Origin: Pontederia crassipes
Lineage: Eukaryota > Streptophyta > Magnoliopsida > Commelinales > Pontederiaceae
NCBI GenBank assembly: GCA_030549335.1
Contig: CM060189.1
Coordinates: 50,500,917-50,564,916 of the forward strand
DNA: 64,000 bases
Direction of reading: 5' to 3'
The notes under the pieces are model-generated. The model was not told where the DNA came from. It searched no databases and saw only the letters and a program-made list of their open reading frames with translations. Positions within the stretch are counted from its first letter, which is position 1; the number at the start of each line of letters is the position of its first letter. Made by a program: the position numbers and the translations under genes. Below are positions 39,013 to 50,312 of the stretch, piece by piece.

Positions 39013-41239
39013 TCCTCAGAAAGAAATAAATTGGCACCACATGGATCACTAGCTGATCATACTAAATTTCTACTTATTTTCCACCTTAATTTATGTGCAT
39101 ATAAGTCCTGAAATGTTCATATTCTGATAATTATGCTTGATATACATGCATTGATCTTCTCAGCATAATGTTATCTTACATTTGCACATTTGAGCTGGAT
39201 AATATACTGATTTAGTTCTTATTTGTATAATTTCTATTGGAGAGTTTTGATGATTGTTGTTCATATTATTTCAACTTTCAAATCAAGGATAAAAGATAAG
39301 CATTGTTGCTGGAAAAGACTGCAATCTGCCAAAAGCAAGAAGAATAGAAGGTGTAAAAAAATAAGAAGAATAGAAGCTTCTCATGTGGATCAAATGGAGA
39401 GGCAATGCCATATATAAAGGAGATATTTAGGAGCAAAAAGGGGATCTTCTTTCCTAGACATTTGGTTGGAGGCTGAGTTCTTGTTGGAGTCTTGGAGCAG
39501 ATTGTTTTTCTTTATATTTTAGTTTTGATTTTGTTCCTCATCTATTTTCTATTGATTTCATCACTTATGAGGAGCTAAATCTTAGCTCTCTTAGGATAGG
39601 ATAGTAGTTTAATTTCTGTTTATGGATGGATGATTGAACATCACTTTTGCCAGTGATGTTAGTGCATTTCTGAATGTTTTCAAATCAGTTCTATGTTGAC
39701 GTGAATCTTATTTTAGAGTGAAAACTGAGAAGTTGGTGTTTAATTCTTTCTTGCTCAGAAATGAGTTAAGAGCGTCAACATTTGTTTTCTGGGTTTAATT
39801 CTTTTCAAGATCTAAATGCATCATTTTACTTTTTGTTAATGTGAATCTCATATTGTAATGGCAACTGAGAGACTGATTCTATATTCTCTTATTGTTCAGA
39901 AATGAACTAAGAACATTAATAATTAGTTTCTGAATTTGATTTCATTTGTGATTTCTATTGACTTAGTTTCCTGGTTCTAATCTTTTCATGCTGAGAATTG
40001 ATTCATCCATTTAGCTTTTGTTGATGTAAATCTCATATTGAAATGGCAACCGAGAGGTTGATCCTAGATTCCCTTGATGTTTAGAAATAAATCAAGAGCA
40101 TTAGCACTAGTTTGTGGATCTGATTGTATTTATGCATTGAGCTAGAGGTTTCATGATAATATAATATGAGTTGAAACCCTTGTTGAATCAACCTAACTAA
40201 CATTCTTACGAAAGTATGATAGTTAGTTCTAACTTTAATGCAATGTGAGAGCACTCTTTACATGTTGAATCTGGTTTAATTTGTATTGCTAAGTTGTTCT
40301 AATCCATTCCATAACAGAATATTAGATGAACCACATTTCTAAAAGAACATTTCATTATCTGTTAGTTATCATTTTATATCACTCATTTTAAAACATAAAA
40401 AAAGAGTTAACTTAGCTTAGCATTAATCTAGATTAATTAGTGAATCTTAAGTTTCAAATCACTGTGGATATGACATTCGGGTCTACTACTCTGATCTATG
40501 CACTTGCATTTTAGTGAAGTGAGGAGTTTAGGCCATACATCATTCTATTGCATTTTTAATTCTATTCAATTTCTAATTGTGCATAGTCTACGCCTATACC
40601 TTGTTGAGTTTTCATTTCTACATAGTCTACACCTAGATCTTATTTAGATTTCACTTCTACATAGTCTACGCCTAGACCTTAGTCTTTTGCATTTGAGCAT
40701 AGAGTCCAATAAATTAGCAAGTTAATCACACTCCACACAATTCACATCACACATCTACTTTCACACTGAAATAAATTTGAACATAATGAAGGCATGGAAG
40801 ATGACAAAAAAAATGAATATATACTATGATTGTCGAGTTGAAGCAGCAAAGCCTTCCTTTGTCATATGTTGTGATAATTTTTTTCGATAGTCAGTCATTG
40901 TGTGGGAAGCAGTGTTCAACCCTCACAACGTTATTGAGCACACCGGCCACATGCTAGAAGGTTGGCCCACCAAAGAGCTCAACTAATCTGGTAAGGTTGT
41001 CCCGGATCGCGTACAAATTTTCTGTATTCACAAGGACTCAAACTCGAGACATTGCTTCTCCACCCCAAATTGGTCATATTTGTGATAATTGAAGTAAGCT
41101 TGTTTGTTTCGAAATCTTTTAATCAAATTGTGAAACTTGTAAGGTGAGGAACATAATACGAAGATGTTCCATCAAAATGCAAAAACTGACATACAAATGG
41201 AAACAATAGAAACCTTCATTGGCAAAACAAGATCATAGG
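39013..41239. other. Decayed LTR-element-like region with two internal repeat arrays
   Basis: No gene. A TATA-like CCATATATAAAGG at about 39408 is followed by sequence resembling an LTR/leader. From 39692 to 40130 an imperfect unit starting GTGAATCTCATATTG, with AACTGAGAG and CAGAAATGA inside, occurs three times at spacings of about 145 and 185 bp. From 40565 to 40690 a 48-bp unit with CATAGTCTACGCCTAGA occurs three times. 40760-41230 is unassigned and holds a weak tRNA-like box (see rejected list). Confidence 0.5.
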
Positions 41240-41248
41240 TCACATGTG
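41240..41248. repeat. Left 9-bp target duplication of MULE 1
   Basis: TCACATGTG, repeated exactly at 42827-42835. Nine bases is the hallmark length for Mutator-like elements. Confidence 0.88.
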
Positions 41249-42826
41249 GGGTAAATTATGTCAATGCCCTCTATCTTTGATCATTTTCTCAGTGCTATTC
41301 TTCAACTTCACTTTGTAACACGAATGTCCATCATCTTATAATTTGTTTCACGGAATTCCCTTTCGACCGGGAATACCCAGTTTCCCGGTCACTCCGCTAA
41401 CGTAGTGATGCTCTCTCTCCACTGACGTGGCACCTCCACATAGACTTTGTGTCAGCAAATTAATAAAAAAAATATGAAGTAATAAAATAAGAATATAATA
41501 ATAGAAAAATTAAAAAATGCTTCCTCTCCTCACCGACGACAGAGCGCTAAAGGGAGAAGAGGAAGGGGCGGCTGCCCCCACCCCTCTCCTCACCGGCGAT
41601 GGAGAAGAGAGGGGGGAAGGGGGTGGCGCCCCCTCCCCGCACACGAGAGGAGGAGGGTCTCCTTCCCTTCGGCACAATTGTCGGCGTATGCAGAGAAGGG
41701 GGACCTCCGGCGCTCTCCGGAGCTCTCCGGAGGACGTAGAGGGGGAGTGATGCTCCCCTTTCTTTGTGTTGGTGCACACAGAGAAGGGGGGCCTCGCCCC
41801 CCTTCTGTGACCTTTGTCGGAGGACGCAGAAGGGGGGGGGGGGGGGGCTTTCTCTGTGTCGGCGCACACACAAAAGGGGGTGGGGATGCGCATAGAGAGG
41901 GGGGGGAGCCCCCCTTTCTCTACGAGGCCCCCCTCCCTGTGACCTCGGACACTCGTTGGAGGATGCAGAGAGGGGGCCCCCTTTATCTACGCTGCACGAA
42001 GAGAAGGGGGGCCTCGACCCCCTTTCTCCGACCTCGAGTGTTCGCCAGAGGACGGGGGGACAATGCCCCTCTTTTTTTGCGTCAGCGCATGAAGAGAAGG
42101 GGGCCTCCCCCACCCCACCGGCGCTCGTCGGAGGACGCGGAGGGGAAAGAGGGGCCCTTTGTGACCTCGGACGCTCGCCGGAGGACGTAGAGGGAGGTGC
42201 ACCGACACACGGGGTTCCTAGCCCCTTCCCCCCTCTACGACCTCCGACGCTCACAGGAGGACGCAGAGGGGGGTGAGGCCACCCCTTTTTGTGCACTGCA
42301 CACAGTGGCCCCCCTTCTGCGACCTCCGGCACTCGCCGAAAGAAGGGGGGATGATGCCCCCTTTCTCTGCGCCGATGCACACATAGAAGGGGGTTGGGGG
42401 CGAGGCCCCCCCTTTGCACTGACGCACACAGAGAAGAGGGGGCCTCGCCCCCCGCCCCCTCTTGGGACCTCTAACGCTGGTCGGAGGACTCGCTGGAGGA
42501 CACAGAGGAGGGGCGAGACCCCTCGCGTTGAGCGCCGACGAGGCCCCCCTCCAGCCACACCAATGCTGCCAGTGGTCATCTTCTTTTCTTTTACTTATTA
42601 TATTATTTAATCATGCCATGTAAGAAAAAATGCCACGTCGGATGGCTTCTTGCATGGAGAGAGAAAATGACCGCATTGACGCCACATCGACAGGGCAACC
42701 GCGCAGGCAAAAAGGCCACCGGGTGAAACGAGTTCAAAGATGGAGGACATTCATGTTACAAAGTGAAGTTGGAGGGTATCGCTTAGTAAACGTCAAAGTT
42801 GGAGGGCATTTGACGTAATTTATCCA
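41249..42826. mobile_element. Mutator-like element 1 (1578 bp, non-autonomous)
   Basis: The left end GGGTAAATTATGTCAATGCC and the reverse complement of the right end (TGGATAAATTACGTCAAATG) open long terminal inverted repeats of roughly 250 bp. Shared blocks include CTTCAACTTCACTTTGTAAC and, near the inner edge, GACGTGGCA. Exact 9-bp duplications flank the element. The interior (41520-42570) is very GC-rich and repetitive, without transposase. The TIR is closely related to that of the element at 44348, so both belong to one family mobilised in trans. Confidence 0.87.
41520..42570. repeat. GC-rich minisatellite filling MULE 1
   Basis: A degenerate unit of roughly 90-100 bp recurs about ten times. 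Its landmarks are GGAGGACGCAGAGGGG, runs of G followed by runs of C (GGGGGCCTCGCCCCC), TCGGCGCACACAGAGAAGG and GACCTCGGACGCTCG. Part of each unit is self-complementary. A G run of about 17 lies at 41829-41847. Long open frames on both strands result from composition; no domain is recognisable. Confidence 0.7.
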
Positions 42827-42835
42827 TCACATGTG

Positions 42836-44338
42836 ACCATTCATGTACAGCAGACATTACCTTCTCCACTTTCTTCGTTGCACCTGACCATTCACATATT
42901 ATCACTGATTGGTTAGTGAATTTACATCAACGGGAGGAACTACATGCCGCAGCCTTTTCTAGAGGGAAAAAATAAGGCCAAACAAAGTTCTTAGTTTTTT
43001 TTCTCATCATTCTTATGGACCTTCTGCAAATCATTTCCAGTAAAATGGACCAGCTCAATATTCTCCATTGCCCATTCATGGCATTCTTATCTCTTCCTCA
43101 ATCAGAATCTTGACCTTCGAAGCATTCTTGGTGTTTCCACGGGTATGTCCCACATGATTATCAATCATAACCGAATCCTTCAAGGGACCACTAGCTGATT
43201 TTTTTTGTAGTATTTGATACATCACTTAAAGGCTTTTTATTCTTGTGCACCGTGTTTGATAGATCCACAAAAGTCTTGCGAACTTGGCGCCTAGTGTAAC
43301 ATCTCTTAGCCCATCAAATATTGTTCACTTTGGACATTGGGCTCGTAGGATTTTAAAATATCTTGAAATGTAAAAGAGGATAATACTAATAAGCTCATGA
43401 GCACCTTCGTGTTTTGTCCATGTGGAAATATCTTTCACTTTTTTGTGTTTTGCCTTGGGGCCTTACAATCAGCCCCTAAGGGACTCAAGTCCTCGTTGAG
43501 GGGCCCATGGGCTGGGTCTCCACATGGTTCATGTGAGCATGCGAGGAGGGTTCTAATACCTTTTGTAACACCCTTTAACCCGTCAAGATATTATTCGTTT
43601 TACACCTTCGGCCACACGAATTTAAAACGCATCTTAAAAGGTAAAAGATGATGATACTAATAAACCCATGACCACCTTCTTCATGTGGGACCATCTTTGG
43701 TCTTTTACCTTGGGGCCTTACATAAAGCCTTCAAGGTAGTTCACCAAAACTTATTACCTGTGTAAGGACAATACTTTCCTCAAGCTTCAGGAAGATGTCA
43801 AAGTAAATGGCTCATGACAAATCTATACAATGATAACAAGGCACAGACTTTCATCATCGTGTACAAAATATTCTAAAAAAAAAGTAGAAAAGTGAAGTCT
43901 AAATAAGTAGTTATTGAGCTAACAAAATTGAAAAACTAGTGATGTGGAAAGAGTTTCAACATGCATTCATCTCATGTTGTTACTCGAACATGAACCTTAT
44001 CTCCAAAATGCAACCTTTATGATTTCTCCGCATCCACTTTGTAAAAAATTGACATTTTGTGTTCTCCGGACTACATTACTATTTTACGCTTATTCTTCAT
44101 GAAGAAATCCTAGATGACTAAGGGAGTGGGGCACATAGATAGGTACCCCCATCTCAACACTTGCAAGCTCAGTGAGGTAGTAGGGTTCAAAACAGAAAAT
44201 AGTTAGAAGAAGATACCTTTTCAGATCAGTCCATAGATTCTCCTTTGCACTAGAGAAAGAAAACTTCCTTTACACTTCATAAGAAAATGTGAACAAGAGA
44301 GTAGGTGAACAAATGGACATGTGACAAGTTTGAATCTT
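42836..44338. other. Unassigned region with two copies of a repeat block
   Basis: No gene supported. A block beginning TGTAACATCTCTTAGCCC (43287) recurs as TGTAACACCCTTTAACCC (43564). Each copy goes on to share AAGATATTRTTCR-like sequence, GTAAAAGAKGATRATACTAATAA and CCTTGGGGCCTTACA (to about 43510 and 43730). Together they look like two pieces of a decayed LTR arranged head to tail about 275 bp apart. The rest is ordinary AT-rich sequence. Confidence 0.5.
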
Positions 44339-44347
44339 AGCATAAAG

Positions 44348-45236
44348 AAAAAAATTTACACCAAATACCCTCAAACTTTAAGTTTTCTCAGCCATACCCT
44401 TCAACTTTATTTTGTAACACGAATGCCCTCCATCCTTTAACTCGTTTCACCCGGTTCCTCTTTACCTGCTATCGTCCGTCTCTCGGACGCGGAGCTGACG
44501 TGGCACAAATGTGACGCACTCAACATTTTCTCTCCTCAAACGTCATTGAAGTGACAATATTAAAAAAATAATTAAAAAATGCCACGAGAGAAGGCGAGCA
44601 CCGGCGGTCATCGGAGGGGAGGGGAGGGGAGGCCCCCACTTTCTCCTCGCCAGCGAGGAGTTGGGGGGTGAGCCCCCCTTCTCTTCGCCGGCGAGGAGAA
44701 GGGGGAGGGGTTCTCGTCCCCACCTCTGTGACCTCTTCTCGCCAGCACGCGGGGGGGGAGGGGGGGGGGGGGGGGGGGGGAGGGAGAGGAGGTTGTGGTG
44801 AGGGGAGGCCGGCGCGTGGGGAGGGGGGCGCCTCACCACCCCCCTCTGCGACTTCGTTCGCCGGCGAGGTCGTAGAGGTGGGGGGGAGCTTTTCTCTTCG
44901 TCGGTGCACGGGAGGAGGAGGAAGGGGGGCTTTTCTCTTCACGGTGCATGGGAGGAGGGGGTCGTAGGGGTGGTACCCTGTGGCATTTTTTAAATTAGTT
45001 TTTATTTTTTAATATTGCCACATCACCGAATGTTTACGTGGAGAGGAAAGAAGATATCGTGTCAACGTCACATTTGCGCCACATTAGCTCAGCGATCAGG
45101 AGACGAGCAATAGTAGGTAAAAAGGGCACCAAATGAAATGAGTTAAAAGATGGAGGGCATTCATGTTACAAAGTGAAGTTGGAGGGTATAGCTGAGCAAA
45201 CATTAAAGTTGGAGGACATTTTGTGTAATTTTTCCT
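44348..45236. mobile_element. Mutator-like element 2 (889 bp, non-autonomous)
   Basis: Flanked by the exact 9-bp duplication AGCATAAAG (44339-44347 and 45237-45245). Terminal inverted repeats are about 230 bp long: the left end AATTTACACCAAATACCCTC corresponds to the reverse complement of the right end (AAATTACACAAAATGTCC), and shared blocks run inward to AAAAAATGCC near 44573 and GGCATTTTTT near 44982. The centre (44580-44980) is GC-rich minisatellite related to that in MULE 1, with a G-dominated run at 44748-44785. No transposase. Confidence 0.87.
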
Positions 45237-45365
45237 AGCATAAAGTAAAGGGGAGAGAGTAAGAAAAGAGGTTCAAGATTCCACAGACATATTTCTTTGG
45301 CTAAAAAAATGGGTAGAACGAAACAAGCGAGCACGCAGAAAAAGTGAAGAGGTGGCACAATACCA

Positions 45366-45925
45366 TGGGGGGGAGTTGTGGTGAGGGGAGGCCGGCGCGT
45401 GGGGAGGGGGGGCGCCTCACACCCCCCCTCTGCGACTTCGTTCGCCGGCGAGGTCGTAGAGGTGGGTGGGGGGGGGGCTTTTATCTTCGTCAGTGTACGG
45501 GAGGAGGGGGTTGTAGGGGTGGTACCCTGTGGCATTTTTTAAATTATTTTTTATTTTTTAATATTGTCATGTCACCGAATGTTTACGTGGAGAGGAAAGA
45601 AGATGTCGTGTCAGTGTCACATCTGCGCCACGTTAGCTCAGCGATCAGGAGACGAGCAATAGTAGGTAAAGAGGGCATAAAATGAAATGAGTTAAAAGAC
45701 GAAGGGCATTCGGGTTACAAAGTGAAGTTGGAGGGTATAGCTGAGCAAACGTTAAAGTTGGAGGATATTTTGTGTAATTTTTCTTAGCATAAAGTAAAGG
45801 GGAGAGAGTAAGAAAAGAGGTTCAAGATTCCGCAGACATATTTCTTTGGCTAAAAAAGTGGGTAGAACGAGACAAGCGAGCTCGTAGAAAAAGTGAAGAG
45901 GTGGCACAATACCATAAGGATATAA
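45366..45925. repeat. Tandem duplicate of MULE 2 right half plus flank
   Basis: From the G run at 45366 the sequence repeats what lies at about 44785-45365: the right half of MULE 2, its right TIR, the AGCATAAAG duplication and about 125 bp of host flank (GGGGAGAGAGTAAGAAAAGA and onward, ending GTGGCACAATACCAT). The copies differ by scattered point changes and small indels only. The junction sits in a G run, where copy 1 has a long G tract and copy 2's outer flank reads CCATAAGG. Confidence 0.85.
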
Positions 45926-46199
45926 AAGGACATGGAGGCTACCAAGAAAGGGCATCCTGGAACACCCCAATCTCTGTGGAAACAACCTCTCTTCTTCTTT
46001 TATTTCCTTTTACTTTTCTTGTTTCTTTATGTGTAACTAAATCAGCCAGCTAGTGACTGAGGGGATTTATGATGGATGTTTATGTTTCTGAACTTATGTT
46101 TCTAAGCTTATGTTAAGTAGTGAGTAGTCAATTACCTTATGTCTTGTGGTTGTTGTTCCATTGCTAATTTTGTTTTTTTATGGTTTGTAGAATTGTGCC

Positions 46200-46960
46200 T
46201 TGACCTGAGAGGGCAGGCTTCAAGGCCGAGAGGTTAGGAGCTTGAGCTGAGTTCATTCAACAAGGCACAATGCGATTCAACCTTGCTTCCTATTGTTTCC
46301 TGTTTTTGTTGAAATCTGCGGGTTCAATTCGGACAACCTTTGGCAATGGTGATTCTCATTTGAGAGGGTGATTTGATTCTTTAGCATGCGAGCCGAGAGG
46401 TTGGGTCAGTGCTACAACATGTCGAGGGATTATCATTTGCCAAAAGGTCAGTTGAGGGGAAGCACTCAAGCTTTCCCTATTTTCCGATTGTGAGAAATAA
46501 TTTCCTAATTTTAGAACTTCGACCATATATCTCGATGTAAGCACCTCTTGCTCGAGAGGGTTCTCTATTTTACAGTCTTGTATGCGTGCTGAGAGGTGGG
46601 TAAGGATTGGACTATGTCAAAGGGGTCTTCAACGGCTAGTGTCGAGCACTAGCCCGAGAGGGAAGCTCAAAGTATTTTCTAGACTTTCTTGTTGTTGTGC
46701 CTTTCATGTCCAAAATTTTATCACTTTATGGTGTCAGTGACCCCGCCTGAGAGGGTAATATATACCTCAATTGCCACATGCATGTCGAGAGGTGGAGCGT
46801 CAGTTGAGTTGTGTCAAAGGGGTCACCCACAACTAATGCCAAGTAGAGCCGAGAGGTTGACTTGGAATTCTCTCTGCTTTTTCTTTCGAATCGAACTTAA
46901 AGGAACCGAGAGGGATTACCACTTGTCGGGACTCAGTACAAGCCGAGAGGTTGGCTGAGC
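46200..46960. repeat. Degenerate GAGAGG-motif array
   Basis: About a dozen GAGAGG words occur within 760 bp, tending to alternate between the forms TGAGAGGGT/CGAGAGGG and CCGAGAGGTTGG, with AACTGTGTCAAAGGGGTC-like text between some pairs. A TATA-like GATATAAAAGG lies upstream at 45917, so this may be the leader/LTR part of the copia relic that follows. Related words (ACCGAGAGGTTGATC) occur near 40050. Not coding. Confidence 0.6.
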
Positions 46961-47944
46961 CTTGACTTATGACTTAGGATTCTTCTAAGTTCGGATATAG
47001 GGGTATGTTTGCATATGCCCCCATCTAGATGATTGGCGGTTTAGAATGTCCCGTCCTCACGAATGCATGGCGGTTACGTTCTGACTGATGACCTCATGGG
47101 TGTAAGTCTAGCAACCAGTGAGCACGATAGTGACTTGGCCGTCAGATGACATCTATCACGAGAGTGGAGATGTTCGTGTTACTACTACTTTATGAGTTTT
47201 GCTTTAGTTCAAGAAATAGAAATCCTGAAAACAATCCTCCTCAACCCTAGTGTTTATTTACTCTTATTTTAATCCATGCTTACATTAAAAACCTATAAAA
47301 ATTAGTGTAACTTCAATTGCTATGATTTCTACTTTGTAGTATTTCACTTTCTTATTTCAAATGACTTTCTTAGATTTAGCTTTTATTTCAAAACAGTTTC
47401 AATCATGAGGAATTTTGATTCCCAAAGAGATAGTACACATGATTTGTGAAATGTCATATGGTGAAGTGTGATTTCAAAATTGAAATCGATACACAATTAC
47501 TTTTATTTAGAAAAAGTAATAAAATAATGTGATAGTCATATTAAGTCGTTAAGAATAGTACTAAAAGAGAAAGTGGATTAGAGCCTTCAAGCCAAAGTGG
47601 CTAAAGATAAACCCATGGGAAATACTATTGTGCATATCTTGGTATCTCAAAGAAGCAGTTAATGAGGCATAATGGAGTTTGATTTGCATGCAAGAATATT
47701 TTGTGAGATAAAATTATTCTATAACAAGAGTTCTAAATCAGGATATGGTGCTAGAAAGGTGAAACTCTAAACAAGCCTAAGTTAGTGTAGTAGTCGAGAA
47801 AATGCGGTAATTTGTGGAATTGGCTTTTAAACAATCCACTATATATATTGTAAAGACCAAAGGACAGTTAAACTTTAAAAAGTTGTAGAAGGAGAATGGA
47901 GGATCTATATAAGACCATACTTAAGTGTTGAAGGCATGGACAAT

Positions 47945-48570
47945 ACATATTACATCGAGGAGTTCACTTCATCACACTTCAAGAAGTGATGTATGCATCC
48001 CTGCAAAAGTATTGAAGTTATGATTATAAGTGGTCATGTGTATATTGAAAAGAACAAAAATGTGTTATGTTTTTTAGAAAATTTTTGTTCCTAATGTGTG
48101 ACCTATTTTGTGTTTAAAAAATAATCATGGTGTATACTCTATTTCATGTATATGAAGTTGAGACACATTGTAAACTATAAAAAAATGAATAAAAACTCTA
48201 CACATGCATATATGTATACATGTATTTCAATATATAATTTATATATACAACATAAATCATATCGTATGTTAATTATCTACAAATTAATTTAAATATTTTA
48301 AAATTAATTAATCATAAATTACATCTAGGAGTTTGCTTCACCACACTTCAAGATGTGATGTATGCATCCCTGCAAAAGTATTGAAGTTATAACTATAAGT
48401 GGTCATGTGTATATTGAAAGGAACAAAAAGGTCTTATGTTTTTTTGGAAAATTTTTGTTTATAATGTTTGACCTATTTTGACTTTAAAAAATTAATCATA
48501 GTGTATACTCTATGTCATGTGTCTGATATGAAGTTAAGACACATTGTAAACTATAAAAAAATGAAATAAA
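47945..48570. repeat. Direct duplication of about 240 bp around a small CACTA remnant
   Basis: Sequence 47950-48190 (TACATCGAGGAGTTCACTTC ... AGACACATTGTAAACTATAA) is repeated at 48320-48560 with modest divergence. Between the copies lie about 120 bases (48195-48315, with TATATACAACATAAATCATA) that match the AT-rich subterminal part of the CACTA relic at 60290-60380. The region therefore looks like host DNA duplicated around a leftover piece of CACTA. Confidence 0.65.
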
Positions 48571-49408
48571 AAACTGTGAATTCGATATCTAACATATTAA
48601 GGTCAAGGATGATGTTATATGGACATTGTTTGACTAGTGAAATAACTCGGACACCTTTTTTCGATAGGAACAATGCCGAGGGATTTGTTACATAGTGACA
48701 ACGTATGTTTGATAATATCTGTTGATGATTATTTTAGTTGTCCTTTGTCTATCTCTTAGAAAAGATAAATCATTGAAAACTATCAAGATATGTAAGACAG
48801 GTGAGGAAAAAAGATTGGGGAGACCAATCAATTATTAATGAACTGTATAGGAGGAAATACACTTCTCGAGAATAAGGATTATTGAACTCAAATAGGGATA
48901 TGTAAGATACTACTATCACCTATGAATCACAGCAGATCCGTTGATAAATTTTTTTAAATGAAATAAGATATATGTTGTCCCACTCAAATATTGTTAAATA
49001 TTTTTTTAGCAATGACAAGTACGAGTTACATACAAAATATCAGCATTAACCCTATTAGTTGTGAATAGCAGGAAGCCTAAGTTTAGGCCATCTCTGAAAA
49101 TGGGGATGTAAAAGACATTAGTTCCTAATCAGTTTAGGACAAGCTGGACTTGAGAATGGTATTGTGCATATTTATTGAATATTGTGATATGTCCAAAGAG
49201 TATATATATCTTTCCACCTGCGTAGAGGTCTCATATTGAATTGAGATACCACCTTTCTATAAAATGAAAAAAAGAGCACGTATAAGAGGATTATGATCCT
49301 CTAGTAATTTTATGAGATGGTGGAGTCTAACTCTGGAAATATACTATGTTATCGAGCTGAGAGATGAGATTGTGTATGACATTATACTTTTGGAAGTAGT
49401 GGAATAAC

Positions 49409-50312
49409 CAGTGTTGTCAGGGCCGGACCGGACCGGCTGGCCGGACGGATTCGGACCGCTGAAAAATGAACTTTCTCCATAAACATTCATATTGGCCCAT
49501 TAGTTCCCTCCTTCATTTATGGTTGTCCATTTACTCTCACTTTGCTACTATTAGCAATGTGGGACTATCTTTGTATACTCACTTGTTTTCTCTCTTCATT
49601 TAGTCTTGAATTTATTAAACTTTGAGCTTTAACTCATGACCTTATTTCATTTTTTAATATCATAAATGTATATTATAATATAAATTAATTATATATTTAT
49701 TATATTAATATAATATTTATCATATTAGATATATTAATTATAAATGAATAGTGCACACTTCTTTGTTATATGTATAATATACAACAATACTATAATATAG
49801 TGAGTATAGTATAATATTATATATACACAACTTTAAATTTCTTTAATTTAGTATATAATAATTCAAATTAATTAACTACTCATTATACCATATATTTATT
49901 TATAGAATATACAATCTTGTCATAATATTTTGAAAAAAATATGTAATTTTTGCTTCTAACATAAAAAATAAAGATATCAAATACATTAAAAAATAATCAA
50001 TAGAAAATTTGTATATAATATAATCAAATTCATAATATTTTAATTTATTAACTGTCTACTAATTTTAAAATCAAATCTTAAAATTAATTATAAATTATTA
50101 TTTATGATTGCTATTTTTTATTTTGTATAATACATTTTGATATCATATATATACTTACATAATCAAAATATCATAGCTTAATTTACTATATCATATCAGA
50201 TGTAATATTTTATTACCATCCGGTCCGACCGACCGGTCCAACCCGTCCGATCGATTCGACCTGAAACAGACACTTATCCAGGTCGTCATTCGATTCGGTC
50301 CTAACAACATTG
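49409..50312. mobile_element. hAT-like non-autonomous element (904 bp)
   Basis: Starts CAGTGTTGTCAGGGCCGGACC and ends with the inverted counterpart GGTCCTAACAACATTG. GC-rich ends (runs of CCGGACCGG-like words at 49425-49460 and 50218-50300) enclose a very AT-rich core. Imperfect 8-bp flanks GGAATAAC and GGAGTAAA fit a decayed hAT duplication. Copy B of the surrounding copia relic lacks this insertion at the corresponding point (62125-62140), which supports the boundaries. No transposase. Confidence 0.7.

Noticed and set aside
39692-40690. CRISPR-like regular repeats
   Set aside because: Repeats are imperfect, long and irregularly spaced, without unique spacers of constant size, and the DNA is plant nuclear.
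40900-41070. SINE-like segment with a tRNA B-box-like word on the minus strand
   Set aside because: The A box, poly(A) tail and target duplications could not be identified.
41510-42610. Overlapping long open frames on both strands in the GC-rich block
   Set aside because: They lie within the MULE 1 minisatellite and owe their length to GC-rich repeats lacking stop triplets. No recognisable family.
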